Assembly (NCBI GenBank): GCA_965112735.1
Contig: OZ218965.1
Location: 1,674,001-1,738,000, forward strand
DNA from: Phaeosaccion multiseriatum
Lineage: Eukaryota; Ochrophyta, other classes
DNA: 64,000 nucleotides
Direction of reading: 5' to 3'
In this document: positions 32,323-44,558 of the stretch, piece by piece
How the letters are laid out: each line of letters begins with the position of its first letter
How positions within the stretch are numbered: the first letter of the stretch is position 1
The notes under the pieces: generated by a model
Told to the model about the DNA's origin: nothing
Seen by the model: the letters and a program-made list of their open reading frames with translations, nothing else
Databases searched by the model: none
Program-made: the position numbers and the translations under genes

Positions 32323-32630
32323 CATCTCTACTCTAATTTTCTATTGTTGAAGGGTTTGATGTTGTGGTGTTGACGGCCTTCTTCAGTCTCTGCTGGTGGC
32401 AGCTCCGTTTGGAGAAAGAGATCAGGGCCGTGCCGTAGAAGGACTATCCATTGCCTCGTGTTCGTCTTCGTTTCCCCCCTCCTTCCTCCCGTCTCCTGAA
32501 TTGCCTGACAAACAGCCGCTCCCTTGCGTCCACCGCGGAGAGACGAGTAGCAGGTCATAAGTCCTTTTGCTAATGGTGACTCCTCCACCCCGGCTTAAAG
32601 CCCCCAAAGCACTGAGTGCCCTTAAGCTAC

Positions 32631-34602
32631 TCACAGCTCACCCTCCTCCTTCTCCTCCACAGCGTGCCCTTCTTCCGCGTCACCCCCTTCGATCTGGCTG
32701 ACGTGGGAGAGGTAGCCCCCCCACAGGATGGACATGAAGGAATTGTACAAGGGGCGCTTGTCCGCAGGCACCCTGAGGTACAGCCACGTGTCGTACAGAG
32801 GCCATACTTGCAGAGAGCGCAGCTGGGTGCTGTGACATCATTCAATCAGTCGAGCAGAACAAAGGTGGAATGGTCAGCGGCTTAGGAGGAGGGGCAAGAG
32901 GACGAAGACGAGGACGACGACGAGGAGGAGGAGGAACCGAGAAAGAAAAGCAATGAGGGCTCCATCTTCATTCCTAAGGGGGTGAGGGGCACTCTCTCTT
33001 GGCAATGCAGCCCGGGCACCCCACTGCTTGGCCAAAACAAGAGTGTTTCATTCCACTCGATAAGATCACGATGAGAAGATCAGCCAGTACATGAGCAATC
33101 TTCACGACCATGGATACTTACAGGATGAAGGTCTTGCGGAACTTGACCTTGAGCTGGTCCCACGTGCCGCCCGCCATGAGGTTCGTGAGGGCGATCATGG
33201 ACGAGATCTTGTACACGCCCACGGTAGGCCACTCGATCCAGTACTTGGTCATCGCCACACCCAGCTGCACACCCACCATGATGATATGCGATAGGTATTC
33301 ACAGACACAGAGAGGAGATGAGTGGGCGTCCACAGAGGACACAGAGACAGACATCCATAGCACATCGGTGGAGGTGAAAGAGTAGAGCCAAACAGTGCGC
33401 AGGACGGGGTTGGGAGGAGACAAGAAAGCACGAGCAAGCGGTGGTGGTTCTAGCCTCCTATTGCGACATTCCGTCGAACGAGAGGGAGGGAGCGTGGAGT
33501 TCCCAACCTGTCCTCTAACGTACCTGGTACTTGTTGCCAGAAGGAGGACCCCACACCTTCGGGTTGTTGTTGAACTTGTGATACGGGAACCTGTGTGGAT
33601 GGTGCATTGAGGCACATTTACAGTGTAAGCAGGAGGGCGAAGAGCTGAGGGGAGGGCAGTAGCAGGAGGCGCAAGTACACAACCCCCAGCCCACTCAAGT
33701 TCGCCCCACCTCACCTCTTGTCAATCCACTTGTAGTACTCAAAGTGGAGGATTCCATTATTCAACATTCCAATGAGACCGCTGCGCACCATTCGCCGTAG
33801 CTTGATGCCCACTTCCTTCTGCCACCCCTGCTCCAGAACCTGAGGGAAGGAGAGAGGGAGAGTGCGAGGATGGCGGTAAGTGTGGCCCAGAGAGTTGGGC
33901 GATAGCGTGTACCTGCACTGGGGGATTAGAGAGAGAGAGAGAGCTCCCCCCCCCCCCCCTCTCACAGCAGTAGACGTAGTACCTGGAAGAGGGCATCGCC
34001 GCTGAAGAGGAGCACGAAGCCCTGTACAGCGTTAAACAGTCGTGGGAACTGCTTTAGGAGAGGCGTGCAGCTGATGGCCAGCAAGTCGGCAGCGAAGAGG
34101 CCCAAGGCTCCCCCCACCGCAGCCAGGGGCGACATCTTCAAGCCGCCGCTCACGGGGTGCTTCCTGGTGGGCAAGTCCACCGCTCGGCAGCTCTCGCCGA
34201 TGGTGGCATCCAGGAACTGAGAACAAGAGAAAGATGGGAGAACGTCCAAAGTCGACAGCTTCAGTGCTGCGGCCTTGAGCACACAGCGAGAGTGGCAGCA
34301 TCGCGTACCTGGTACTTGTATTTACACGCCCCAACCGGCTCACAGCGACTGCGTCGCCAGGACCAGCGGCAGTCATCGTTGCTCGACACCGTCAGGCTCT
34401 TGCCCAAGTCCTCCGCCGCTCCAGTGGCAAGGGCAGGTGCGTCTTCTGCTGCTCCGTCTAGTGCATCGTGGAATTGCTCCTCAGCCTCTTCAGAGTCTGC
34501 CGCTACAACATGTGGTGATTGACAAAGCACTGCCAGAAGCACCAATGCCAGGGGAAAAAGGGATAAAAAGCGACCCACCCCTGTCCCTCCACCCCGGCCC
34601 AT
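32631..34602 (-). CDS. Mpv17/PMP22-family membrane protein with signal peptide
   Basis: Small integral membrane channel-like family of peroxisomes, mitochondria and plastids. Exons on the minus strand: 34602-34309, 34216-33983, 33839-33715, 33590-33524, 33264-33122, 32829-32631 (353 aa; all phases close). Residues 12-27 form a signal-peptide core (LSLFPLALVLLAVL). After an acidic, Cys-containing region comes the family core: LLFSGDALFQVLEQGW, RMVRSGLIGMLNNGILHFEYYKWIDKR, then FPYHKF, AMTKYWIEWPTVGVYK, and the signature-like LQVWPLYDTWLYLRVP with PLYNSFMSILWGGYLS. The C-terminus is acidic. The signal peptide lacks a clear Phe after the cleavage site, so the destination (endomembrane, outer plastid membranes) is uncertain. 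Confidence 0.82.
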
Positions 34603-35591
34603 CTTAGGGGCTCTCGTGCTCTACCGCTCCTTGCTTTCTCGCGCTTCCCTCAAGCTTAGATTCCCAGAAGCAAGCGCGAACAGCAGCAATCCAACCAAAA
34701 TAAAGAGGGCCCGCTGCTTGCTAAGAGTAATATATCCATAGGATTTCAAATCCCCAGGGGTGGAGAAGGGGGAGCTGTGGTCCTAGCTCAGTTTTGTGAG
34801 GAAGAGAGGTACGTGAAATGGAGGAGGAGTGGAGAGATGCTTTTGATTGGAGTGGAGAGAAGATATGTGTGTACGTGTGTGCACTGCTGCTGGCGAACGC
34901 TAGAGGAGAGGAAAGGGCGAAGTATTGGGATCGTCCTCGGAGGAGGAGACAGGAGAGGGAAAGACGCAGCCCTGAAGCATCAGCAGAGAGCACGGGATGC
35001 GAGAGGCTCAATAATATGCTCCGTCTATTACGGATGCTGAGGCAGGGGTCTGTGGGAGGCGTGCTTCGCCTTTTGAGGGAAGGCCATTCATCCAGGAAGG
35101 GAGAAGTGCCCAAAGACCAAGCAGCCTTGCATTGCTGGGGGTTGGCGAGCCAATAGGAGCTGTAGCAACACGCCATGGTCTTTGCAGGAACGTGCGGGGT
35201 GGGGAGGGGTGGCGTGTCATATCCATGGAGCCCTGATGATCGTGGTCGGCAGCACAGAGGATTGACTGCTCGGGCCGCGCCACTGGGCCCGAGGCTGCTG
35301 CAGATAGATGATGACGCGAGTTTGCAGCTTCTGGGGGTGCTTCTATGCTGCGTTCAGCAACGCTATCGAGGACCTTCGCTTTGCACATCAGTGAGGTGTT
35401 CGTTTTGCACCAGTTGGCTGTGGGTGAAGAAGCATGGAGCTGTCTCTAGGATGTAGGGGGAGGGCAGCGCTCTGCCACCGGCAACTCCACCGTGAGAACG
35501 CCTTTACTCAACCCACACCCACGTCCCCCCCTCGGTCTCTCCGTATGCGTCCTTGCACCCCCCCCCCCACCCCCACCAAACAGCCTTCATC
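34603..35591. promoter_or_regulatory. Divergent 1-kb intergenic region (Mpv17-like / RPL4)
   Basis: Head-to-head spacing of 989 bp, the longest such interval in the window. Open frames here on both strands lack family features. A C-run and CCACCCCCACC lie just before the RPL4 start. It is expected to carry a strong ribosomal-protein promoter on the right side; no motif is claimed. Confidence 0.4.
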
Positions 35592-36936
35592 ATGTCTGCC
35601 CGCCCCGTCGTCTCGGTCCTTGGAACGGATGGAAGCTCCACCGGCTCCACCACCCTCCCCGCGGTCATGACCGCCCCCATCCGCCCGGACATTGTCAACT
35701 TCGTGCACACCAACATGGCCAAGAACCACAGGCAGTGCTACGCTGTGTCCGTCAAGGCCGGCCACCAGACATCCGCCGAGTCCTGGGGAACAGGCCGAGC
35801 TGTGTCTCGTATTCCCCGTGTCGGGGGAGGAGGTACCCAGCGCTCCGGCCAGGGAGCCTTCGGTAACATGTGCCGCTCCGGACGCATGTTCGCGCCCACC
35901 AAGGTGTGGCGCAAGTGGCACCGCAAGATCAACACCACGCAGAAGAGGTAAGCGAGCAGCCTTATTTTTTGTCTTGTTTGCTGTTCTGCTCTTCTTCTTG
36001 TCCCCCTTCCTTCGTTCCTTCCTTCCTTCGCTTTTCTCTCCCTCCTCTCCCTCTCCTGTCCGTTCACGCCGGACGACCGCTTTCCTCTGTCCGAAGCCCT
36101 CACCCCTCCTCCTGATGTCCACATCCCCCTCTCTCCTCCCTCTTATCGCACACAGGTACGCCATTGCCTCCGCCATCGCGGCCACCGCCGTGCCCGCGCT
36201 GGTGATGGCCCGCGGACACAAGATCGAGCAGGTCTCCGAGGTGCCCCTCGTGGTGGACAATGCCGTCACTGGCACGGCCAAGACCGCTGAGGCCGTCAAG
36301 ATCCTCACCGCCCTCGGAGCCTACGCTGACGTGGAGAAGGCAAAGGACTCCAAGAAGATCCGCGCGGGGAAGGGCAAGGCCCGTAACCGTCGTTTCGTCA
36401 TGCGCAAGGGCCCTCTTGTCATCTACGACGAGGCCGAGAGCATGGACAAGGCCTTCCGCAACCTTCCCGGTGTGGAGCTGGCCTGTGTGGACCGCCTCAA
36501 CCTTCTCCAGCTCGCCCCCGGAGGACACATGGGGCGCTTCTGCGTGTGGACCCAGGCTGCCTTCGACAAGCTGGACGCCATCTACGGCACCTACACCGAG
36601 AAGGGCAGCAAGAAGGGCTACACTCTGCCCCGTCACGTCATGTCCAACGCTGACGTTGCTCGCATCATCAACTCCGATGAGATCCAGTCCGTGGTCAAGG
36701 CCGCACAGCCCGAGAAGCAGAAGCGCGAGTTCCCCCGCAAGAAGAACCCGCTCGTCAACAAGGGTGTCATGCTCCGCCTCAACCCCTACGCCGCTGCCGC
36801 CAAGGCCGCTGCGGAGGAGCAGATGGCAGCCAACAGGAAGGCCCGCCAGGCGGACGTGAAGGCTCGCAGAGCGCGCCGTGCGGACGGAAGGAAGTTCTAC
36901 GAGATTGCCAACAAGGAGGGCGACGTTACTTTCTAA
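35592..36936 (+). CDS. RPL4: 60S ribosomal protein L4 (uL4)
   Basis: Structural protein of the cytosolic large subunit whose loop lines the exit tunnel. Exons 35592-35947 and 36156-36936 (378 aa). Starts [11 protein letters not shown] and contains the uL4 tunnel-loop signature [27 protein letters not shown] split across visible blocks, [16 protein letters not shown], then [10 protein letters not shown] after the intron, [38 protein letters not shown], and a basic Ala/Lys-rich tail ending EGDVTF. Codon use is strongly biased to C/G third positions, as expected for a highly expressed gene. Confidence 0.97.
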
Positions 36937-36957
36937 GCGGTGTGTGTGAAGCGGCGC

Positions 36958-36960
<3 letters not shown>

Positions 36961-36996
<36 letters not shown>
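36961..36996. repeat. (CAG)12 tract in the RPL4 3' region
   Basis: Twelve uninterrupted CAG units 25 bp after the RPL4 stop codon, followed by TGG repeats. Same unit as the poly-Gln tracts in other genes here, but in noncoding DNA. Confidence 0.9.
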
Positions 36997-36997
<1 letters not shown>

Positions 36998-37649
36998 TGG
37001 TGGTGGTGGAGGGCAGTGGTGAGGGTGGGGGGTGGGGGTATTGTTATCCTCGTTGGCGACGGGCCCCCGCCTTGCCGGCCTTTCTTACTCTCTCGGGATG
37101 ACTTGCTTGTCGGGCGTTCTTCTGTTGATCTCGCTCTTGTCGTGGTGTAACCACAGGCAGAGTCTTCAAATCAATAGACGGACCCAAGCAGCGGTCCCTT
37201 TCCTCACGAATTTCACGATGCAATGCATCAGCAACACGCAGAGACTAGACGGCCTGTTTCGAAGCGTGATTTTCTCTTTATATCGTATCGCTGATGTACT
37301 CTTTGCTGCTGCTGCTGTTACTACTAATGCTTCCATCAGCAGCAACGGTGCTCTATTGCATCTCCTATCCTCTGTATACACAAGCCGCCCTTCCCAGCCC
37401 TGCCCTTCCTTCCTCACACATGTTCGCCAACTCAAAAGTCCCCTCAAAGCACTCCAGTCCAGTCTAGTCCAGTCCAGTCCAGGGTGGGGTCGAGAAGAAT
37501 CTTCCTCGTGAAAACAGACGTCCACCACGTCCACCCCCCACCTTGGGCAACCGACGCTCGACTCAAATCAACTGTGAGCGCCTTGGTGGAGGGATTTAAA
37601 CTTCTCTTTGTGCGTACCATCCATCTACTGCCATCCATGCCACCGCCAT
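36997..37649. other. Convergent intergenic region, no gene supported
   Basis: About 650 bp between the 3' ends of RPL4 (+) and the DUF1995 gene (-). It contains a short AGTCC tandem repeat at about 37458-37480. It probably holds both 3' UTRs. Confidence 0.5.
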
Positions 37650-39588
37650 CTACGTCCGCCACATGTCGCTGTCCTCCAGGTCATCCGCCTCCCACCACGT
37701 GCGGCTCTTGTAGCCCTTACGGAAGAAGGACATGGTCTTGGTCTCATCCTGAACCACCTTCTCTCCGTTGATCACCAGCGCGTCGGTTAATTGGTCCTTA
37801 AACTCACCCAAGGGGGGTCTTGTCAGACTCGCTGTGATTCTCTTGTACCTCTCCCCGACATCCAGCATGGTCTGGTACCCTCCGGGAAAGACGCGGAAAA
37901 GGGCCCCCTGGTAGTTGACCAGGAAGGGCGCTCGGTTGATGGAGCGCGAGTACGTTCGCGTTCGCAGCAGATACGCCGGCTTGATTTTGCTCATGAAGCG
38001 GAAGTGGAGGTCCTTCCTTGGGAAGCCTGGGAGGCCCAAGTCTCCTCGCATGGTTTCCAGCCCCAGATTGAAAAACACAATGGGCTTGTCTGGCTCCAGC
38101 TGGTGCAGGGTCTCCAAGTCGGGCATCTCTTGACATGAGTACACAATCGCAACGTACAGATCGGTGTCTGGTACAACCTTAAGGTTGCCCTTGCCCCCGA
38201 ACCGGCTGCCAAACAACCCCGTCACCAGCGAGTCGATCGAGTCGGCCGTTCTGGCGCCGGACTCCCTCAGAGTGGCCAACTTCACGCCGGGGAAGGGCTC
38301 ATTTGTCTTCTCAATCTCGGTGGCAATGTCGAGCTCTGTCTCATCGGGCAAGATGATGGACACCTTCATCTTCTCATCGTATGAGAACTTCTTGGCAAAG
38401 TCTATGGCGAGACGCGTGTTAGCCTTTGAAATGTCGTAAGCAGAGCTCCCTGTGTCGTCCAGGAAATCCTGAGACACGGGAGGGAACTCCACCTGAGAGG
38501 GAAGTAAAGGCAAGTAGGGTAGGCAGGGGGCAAGGTGCAGGCGGGGGAGAGGGGTGAGAAAAGAGGGAGAGGGGCTTGAGGGAGGGGTGAGAGGGGGGCG
38601 TGAGAAAGAGACTGGTCTTGCTCACTGACCTCTACCAGCTTGAACCCCTCCTCGAACGCCCGCTTGCTCGCAATCTGAGCCTGGGTGATGCACTGAACAA
38701 AGGTAGACGGGGGTGGCTCCAGGGGGAAATCGTCCACGGTTGGGGTCTGCCGCGGGGCCCAAGAGAGGGCAGAGCAGGGTGGAGCAAGCAGAGCAGCAGG
38801 GAAGCAGGGGGGCAGCCGAGCAGGGGGGAAACACAGAGGAACAAGAGAGTAAATGAAGGAAGGGGCTTGAGCACAAACAAACAAAGAGGTATTCAACCCT
38901 CCCTCACACCCTCTCTGCCTCTGCTGCTGTGCTGCTCTCTCCGTGTCTTGCTCCTCCTGCACGAGTACTCTGCTCTTCTCCGCTCCTCCTCCCCGTGGCT
39001 CGTCGAGGCTGCGCTCTCTTGTGCCCCACGTCTTTAATCAGGTGCCCATTGACCACCACAATAAAGAGAAACCCACTGCTCTTTACCTTCTTCTCGGGGG
39101 CGCTCTCGCTCTCCGTAGACTCCTCAGAGCTCCAAAGGCATACCGACCGTGGGCCCTGTTGGGATCGCGACGTACATTGCACGAAGGAGAAGGGGCCAAG
39201 CGAGTGCGTTGCGTGCATATGGGTTCCTCAATGAGCAGCGGAGAGAACACGGTGCCATACCCACCGAGAAGGACAGGAAGGTGTGGGGTTTGGGTGCAGT
39301 ATCAGCACACCTTTCCCTCCTCCTCCTTTCCTCCTTCATGCTTCTCTTTCTCCCTCTGTGCTCTTCCACTATCCTACGGGTAGAAACGGAACGCTCTTTT
39401 CGCTTCGCCTTCTCCTCCCTGCTCTATCAGTCCCTCCTGCTGTGGCGCACCTTCCCACTCGTTCCAGCCCTCGACGAGCATCGGGGGCCCACTCCTGCGC
39501 CTCCAGTGGCAGGCCTGAAAGCCCCAATGCTGAATCCTTCGGCGGTCAGCGCCAGAGCTAAGACAAGCACAGCCAATCGAAGCTCCAT
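37650..39588 (-). CDS. DUF1995 / LPA3-like plastid protein
   Basis: DUF1995 proteins such as Arabidopsis LPA3 assist photosystem II assembly. Exons on the minus strand: 39588-39451, 39155-39087, 38746-38630, 38492-37650 (388 aa). The N-terminus MELRLAVLVLALALTAEG followed by FSIGAF is a signal peptide plus Phe-led transit peptide. Domain landmarks: QAQIASKRAFEEGFKLVEV, ANTRLAIDFAKKFSYD, DLYVAIVYSCQEMPDLETL, PIVFFNLGLETMRGDLG, FRFMSKIKPAYLLRTRTYSR and ALFRVFPGGYQTMLDVGERY, the last being the characteristic FRVYPG-type ending. The C-terminal tail is basic then acidic. Assignment to DUF1995 is by motif memory; orthology to LPA3 specifically is inferred. Divergent from the GTPase gene by 248 bp. 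Confidence 0.82.
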
Positions 39589-39836
39589 CGCGCTCTTCTT
39601 AGGCTTTGGCCTCTTAAGCACTCTTTTTGCCGGTCCCGCTCGTAGGTGGCGCGAAATGTGAGGGTTCCGCGTTGGCGTAGATGATGCTTCGCCCCCCCCC
39701 AAGGTCACATCAACTGAAAACTGAAACTGAAAAGCCGGCGGGAGAGAGACAAAGGCGGAAAAGAAGAAGAAGAAAAGAGGAAAGGCAGAAGGCAGACGGC
39801 GGGCGGACAGGCGAGAGAGGGGGAGAGGCCGTCGTG
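39589..39836. promoter_or_regulatory. Shared 248-bp promoter interval (DUF1995 / RHD3-like GTPase)
   Basis: Divergent starts at 39588 (minus) and 39837 (plus). The plus-strand frame is open upstream to 39681 with Arg/Lys-rich codons, but the hydrophobic N-terminus right after 39837 favours that start, leaving this as a short bidirectional promoter. Confidence 0.45.
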
Positions 39837-42800
39837 ATGGGTGTGGGCTTGCCGCCCTACGCGAGGGCTCTGTTGCTCCCCTCGGCTCTGCTTGTCCTCT
39901 CCACAGCGAGTCTTGTGGGCTCGGCCAGTGCTTCGGCCGATGGAGGGAGCGGAAACGGCAGAAGTCGGGGGAGTCTCAATGGCAAGTGTCGGAGTTTGAG
40001 TAGCAAAGACTTACCACCTGGCGTCAAAACTGCAAAAGTGAACAAGGCTGCAGCATCACAGCCACGCCAGCGGCGTCCGCAGCAGAAGCAGCAACAGCAA
40101 AAGCAACTAGCTGCAGCTGTACACAGTAGAGGAGCTCATTCCGGGAGAAAGAGACCCAGAAGCCGCCCTGAAGCTCAGGCTCCAAGAAGCAGGGCTGCGA
40201 GATGCCCACGTGGAGGGGCAGCTCTTTCACCATCGGGAGGGCGAGATGCAGACACAGAGGCTGGGCAGCAAGAGATGGTAGTGGAGGAGAAATGCGACAC
40301 AGTTAGCAGGGACAGATACAGTAAGGGTAGCACCAGTGCGAGGATGGTTGATTGGGTGAGTGGCTGGCTGGGGCCGCAGGGCAGCAGCAGGGACACAGCT
40401 GACGAGAGGGTAAGCAGCAAGAGGGTGGGTGACTGGATAGATGGTTTTGTGGGGGTGTGGAGCGGTAGGGACAGTCAAGACAGCGCGAGCAGCAGTAGCA
40501 GCAGCAGTAGTAGCAGCAGCAGTAGTGGCAGCAGTAGCAACAGCAGTAGTAGTAGTAGTAGCAGCAGCTCCGTGCAAGAGGCAGCAGATGCGGAATCACT
40601 GCCAGCCCCGGACTCAGACTCAGAGAGGGCCGTGGAGAGGTCAGAAGGTCTGCCCCTGGGGGGCGAGCCCGACGGAAGCGGGGGAGTGAGTGAGAGCGGC
40701 AGCGACAGCTTCAGCGGCAGCGTGGAGAGCATCTTTACTTACTGCATGGATACTTGTCCTCCTCGTACTGCTGCTTCTGCTTCTCCTGCCAATGGCGAAG
40801 CTGCGGCGGTTGTGGCGGTGATGGGCAGGCAAGGCAGCGGGAAGAGCACCCTTCTCAACCGTCTCTTCGGCACCAGCTTCCCGGTGGGCAGAGGCTTCAC
40901 CAGAACCACCACAGGGGCTTTCGTGGACGTGAAGCACCCTGCCTTCGAGGGCGAGGGCGCGCCGCAAGGGGATGCTGGATCGCCTCCGCTGGTCATCATC
41001 GACTTAGAGGGGATGCAAGGTGCGAAATTGACGATGGCATCTCGGGGGAATTGATGCACAAAAGTATCCACTGCGCTGCGGCATGCCTCTCACCTCTTCG
41101 TTTGATGCTTGTTCCTCGAGACCATGGTTTTGCTTGTGGGGGTGAGGGAGGGGACAGAAGGGCTGACAGGGAAGCCGGGTGGGGTCGCGCCCTCCGTAGT
41201 CCTTTCCCTCTCGCTGTAGAGGCTCCAATTTTCCTGACACGATCCGCTTCTTGCCTCGCTCGTCTGTCCTTCGCTCCTCACCGATCATCTTGTCAGGCTC
41301 TGCTGACGAAACGGTTGGGGAGGTGGAGCGATTCGCCTTTAGAACGTCCCTCTTCGCGCTGAGGGCCGCGAATGTGGTGTTGCTCAACGTGTGGGCCCAC
41401 GACGTCAGGACAAGCAGCAGCAGCAGTAGCGAGAGGAGTGTGGATGACGGAGGAACCGGGGGAGGGGAAGAAGGAGACTACGACCAAGTCCTTCGGGAGG
41501 CACTGCAAGGCCTCGTGCTGGACCTGGCGGGATGCAAAGGGGAGGAGGAAGAAGAAGCCTCCCTATCTACCGAAGCAGCAGAGACCACGGCGACAAGTGG
41601 CAGCAGCAGAGGGGGGAAAGGAGGAGGAGGAGGAGGCGGCGGAGAAGGTGTGGAGGGACAGTCCCTTCATCACCACCGCCCCCGCCTGCTCGTGGTGTTC
41701 CGTGACGTCGAAGTCGAGCAGCAGCAGGAGGGGCAAGAAGGCGTGAAGTCGTCGCCCCTGCTGTTACTCCAGCAGAGCTTTGAGACTTGTCTAGAGCGCA
41801 TTTGGGACGGCGTGCACAAGCCACCAAGGTAAGAGAGGCGCCGTGTTAGGACAGGACAACGGATCTGTGTGGCGCTGCTGCTGCTGCTGTCCCACTGCCT
41901 TGTACATGTGCATCATTATTATGTCTTTTTTATTTTCACGTCTTTGCAACCATCCCCCCTTCCTTCTGCTTTTACCTCTGTGCGGCAGCCTCCAAGGCCT
42001 GACCAGAGAAAATGTGCTGAGCGTGGACTACTTTGGCCTACCCAATTTCCTCTTTTGCGCCGACGACTTTCAAGAGGGGGTGCGGCAGCTGCGGCGTAAG
42101 CTCCGTCACTCGCTCCTTCCCGACGGGGCCGAGGGCTCTGACGTCAGTAATGACCCCGAGGGAGAAGAGGCCAGAGTGATTAGCAGCAGACGCGTGTCCC
42201 TTGAGGCCCTGAGGGGCTACTTACAGACCCAATGGGAGGGCACGGCCCTTACCATGGCAGCTGGAGCGCCCGCTGCTGAAGGGTCGGAGCAACGTCTTGT
42301 GGTGATGGGGACGGAGGGGGCCCTTGAAGGCTCTCTCACGGAGGTGAGGGCCACTCCGAATGTCCTCCTTCTTTTCCTTTCTATGCATTCATTCCTACCA
42401 CCGCGGGCGCTCTTGAATGGATGCTACTCCACTCCGCCTTTCACCGGTTTCCATGCTGCTTGCTGCTGCTGCTGCTGCTGCGCCCTTCCCTACGTTGTAT
42501 GGTGCTCCTCCCCCATCCTTGGCTCTCTCTCTCTCAGGAGGGATCCGTACCGCCACAGCTGCCCCTGACCCCGACTGCCATGACCGAGGCGGTGCTGGAG
42601 GAGCTTCACCCCGCAGTGACGGCTTTCCACGAGCAGGTGTGTGCCAACTACGAGGCCACCAACAGCGCCCGCCCCATGCTGAGCTTCGGAGCAGACGCTG
42701 CTTCCCTAGTGGATAGAGCAGTGGCCCTGTTCGCAGAGCGGCGCAAGTGTAGAGAGGGGGGAGCTGGCGAGGCGCTGCAGGACGAGGAAGGAGGGAGAGG

Positions 42801-44097
42801 CACCGGCAGCAACGTCCCCATTGACTACGAACGGTTAATGCTGGACGCATTAGGTGAGATAGCAAGATGACCGAGTCGGGTCTGTCTGGGTAGGGCATGT
42901 GTCAGTGGCTCTGGAAGGAGGAGCGAGACCCTTGACAGAAACAAGGGAGGGAAGGTGGTGCCCTTTCTCGCTCGCCCTTCCGACATGAGTCTTGCCCTAT
43001 ACTAAGGGTTTTTCTTCACATACCTAACCTTGGACACGCGTTTGCGGCCTACTTCGTGTTGTCTCTGAACTACATTCGCATTCCTTTCTTTCCCATCTCG
43101 ATATCCCATCTCGGCATCGAAATCAGGGGCCCAGCTGGAGCCTGCTTTTCGCGTCCACATGAGCGGGTTGAAGCGCTACTTCAAAAGTCGATTCGAAGAT
43201 AAACTGTCGGATCTGGAGACTTTCGATCCCGATTTCCTGGGGCAGGCGGACGGGTGAGTGTGGTGGATGAAGTGAGCAAGTGAGCGAGCGAGAATGGTCG
43301 AGTGGGAAAGGAGGGAAGCAACAACAACAACAACACAGAGGCACAACAAATGGCAGACACTCGGGAGGCGTGTATGTAGAGGCATGATGGTGTCCGCCGT
43401 TCCCCCCCGAGAACCAGAAGCACCGTCTGTCGGGTATATACTGAACTGTGACGGTCTCGCGCTCTCATGATCCCTGACCCCTCCCCCCCCGCCCTCCATC
43501 ATCCACCTGCTCACGCGTCAGGCTGTCGCAGGAATTTGAAGAGGGCTTCACCACCGCGGCTCAGCTCTCCATCCCCACTCCTCTCCTCGGGCAGTGGAAG
43601 CTGCTGAGTCGACGCGAGCTTCAGACCTTCAGGACGAGCCTCGAAGCGGTCGTGGAGGCGGCGCTGACGGCGGGGGCGTGGAGCATGTTCCCTCCCAAGG
43701 TATATGGGCCGAGGCTACGGCACTAGCACTCATATTCGCACTCTCCCTCTCTCTCTCCTCTCCTCTGTCTTCCGGAGGTGTATGGGCCAAGGCCACAGCA
43801 CTAACACTCACACTCCCCCCCCCCCCTCTTTTCCTCTTTTGTTAGATGCGCGAGATGGTCAGGAGTGGGGAGGGCATGGAGGCCATCGCAGCGGCGGCAG
43901 CGGCAGCAAGGAAGGAGGCCCAGCCGCCTGAGACACCAGAGCAGAGGAGGGCCCGCAGACGCAAGAAGGTGAAGGTGTTCGTGCTGAGAGGTGTAGTGAT
44001 GTACATCAACTACTTGCAGGCCACGCAGGGGCAGAGAGCAGCCAAGAAGGCCTCGCTGGAGAGAGAGAGAGTCATGCCCAAGTTTCCGCTCTTTTGA
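39837..44097 (+). CDS. RHD3/Sey1-like dynamin-superfamily GTPase
   Basis: Relatives fuse ER tubules. Exons: 39837-41019, 41297-41828, 41989-42343, 42538-42853, 43127-43253, 43522-43699, 43846-44097 (980 aa; all phases close). Residues 11-27 are hydrophobic like a signal peptide or anchor. A Gln/Ser-rich, poorly conserved region of about 300 residues follows. G domain: VVAVMGRQGSGKSTLLNRLF (P-loop), TRTTTGAFV (switch I Thr), VIIDLEGMQG (G3, DLEG as in RHD3), ANVVLLNVWAHD, and LLVVFRDVE (RD-type G4), then FETCLERIWDGVHKP and SVDYFGLPNF. Helical middle part: EELHPAVTAFHEQVCANYEA, AFRVHMSGLKRYFKSRFEDK. Unlike Sey1/RHD3, I see no C-terminal two-helix membrane hairpin; the end is basic (RRKKVKVF) and short. 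Confidence 0.8.
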
Positions 44098-44558
44098 TGC
44101 TCACTCGGATCGTCTCTGGTGCGATGGTGTGTCTATCCCTTCCACCCCAAGGAGTCAACGAAGGGTTGAGAAGCGGCTCCCTCGTGTACGGTATATCGAC
44201 AGCTGAACGAATGCGTGTGTAAGGGTGCATGACAAGCTTTCCCTTTGATGGAAACGAATCCTGTGTCTGGAAAGAAAAGAAAAAAAAAGTAGAGGACAGG
44301 TCCGTGCAGATCTCGATTTTTATTTCTGAAACTTCCTACGATAGAGAGGGAGGAAGGAAGGATAATTTAATTGCCAGGAGTATGAAGCATTTCATGTACT
44401 ACAGCTTAGACCCCATCTCAGCGCGGAGGGGAGGGGAAATGTGGAGGCGACGGTGAGCGGAGGACACTTTCGACATTCGTCTTGAATACAGAGCTCGTTT
44501 CTTGCACTTCGCCATCCCATGGTGAATACCGCAGTGAGGTGGGGCGACCTTTAGAAGA
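44098..44558. other. Intergenic region between tandem genes
   Basis: About 460 bp with an A-rich patch at about 44275-44290. No gene or RNA recognised. It holds the 3' UTR of the GTPase gene and the promoter of the next gene. Confidence 0.5.
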
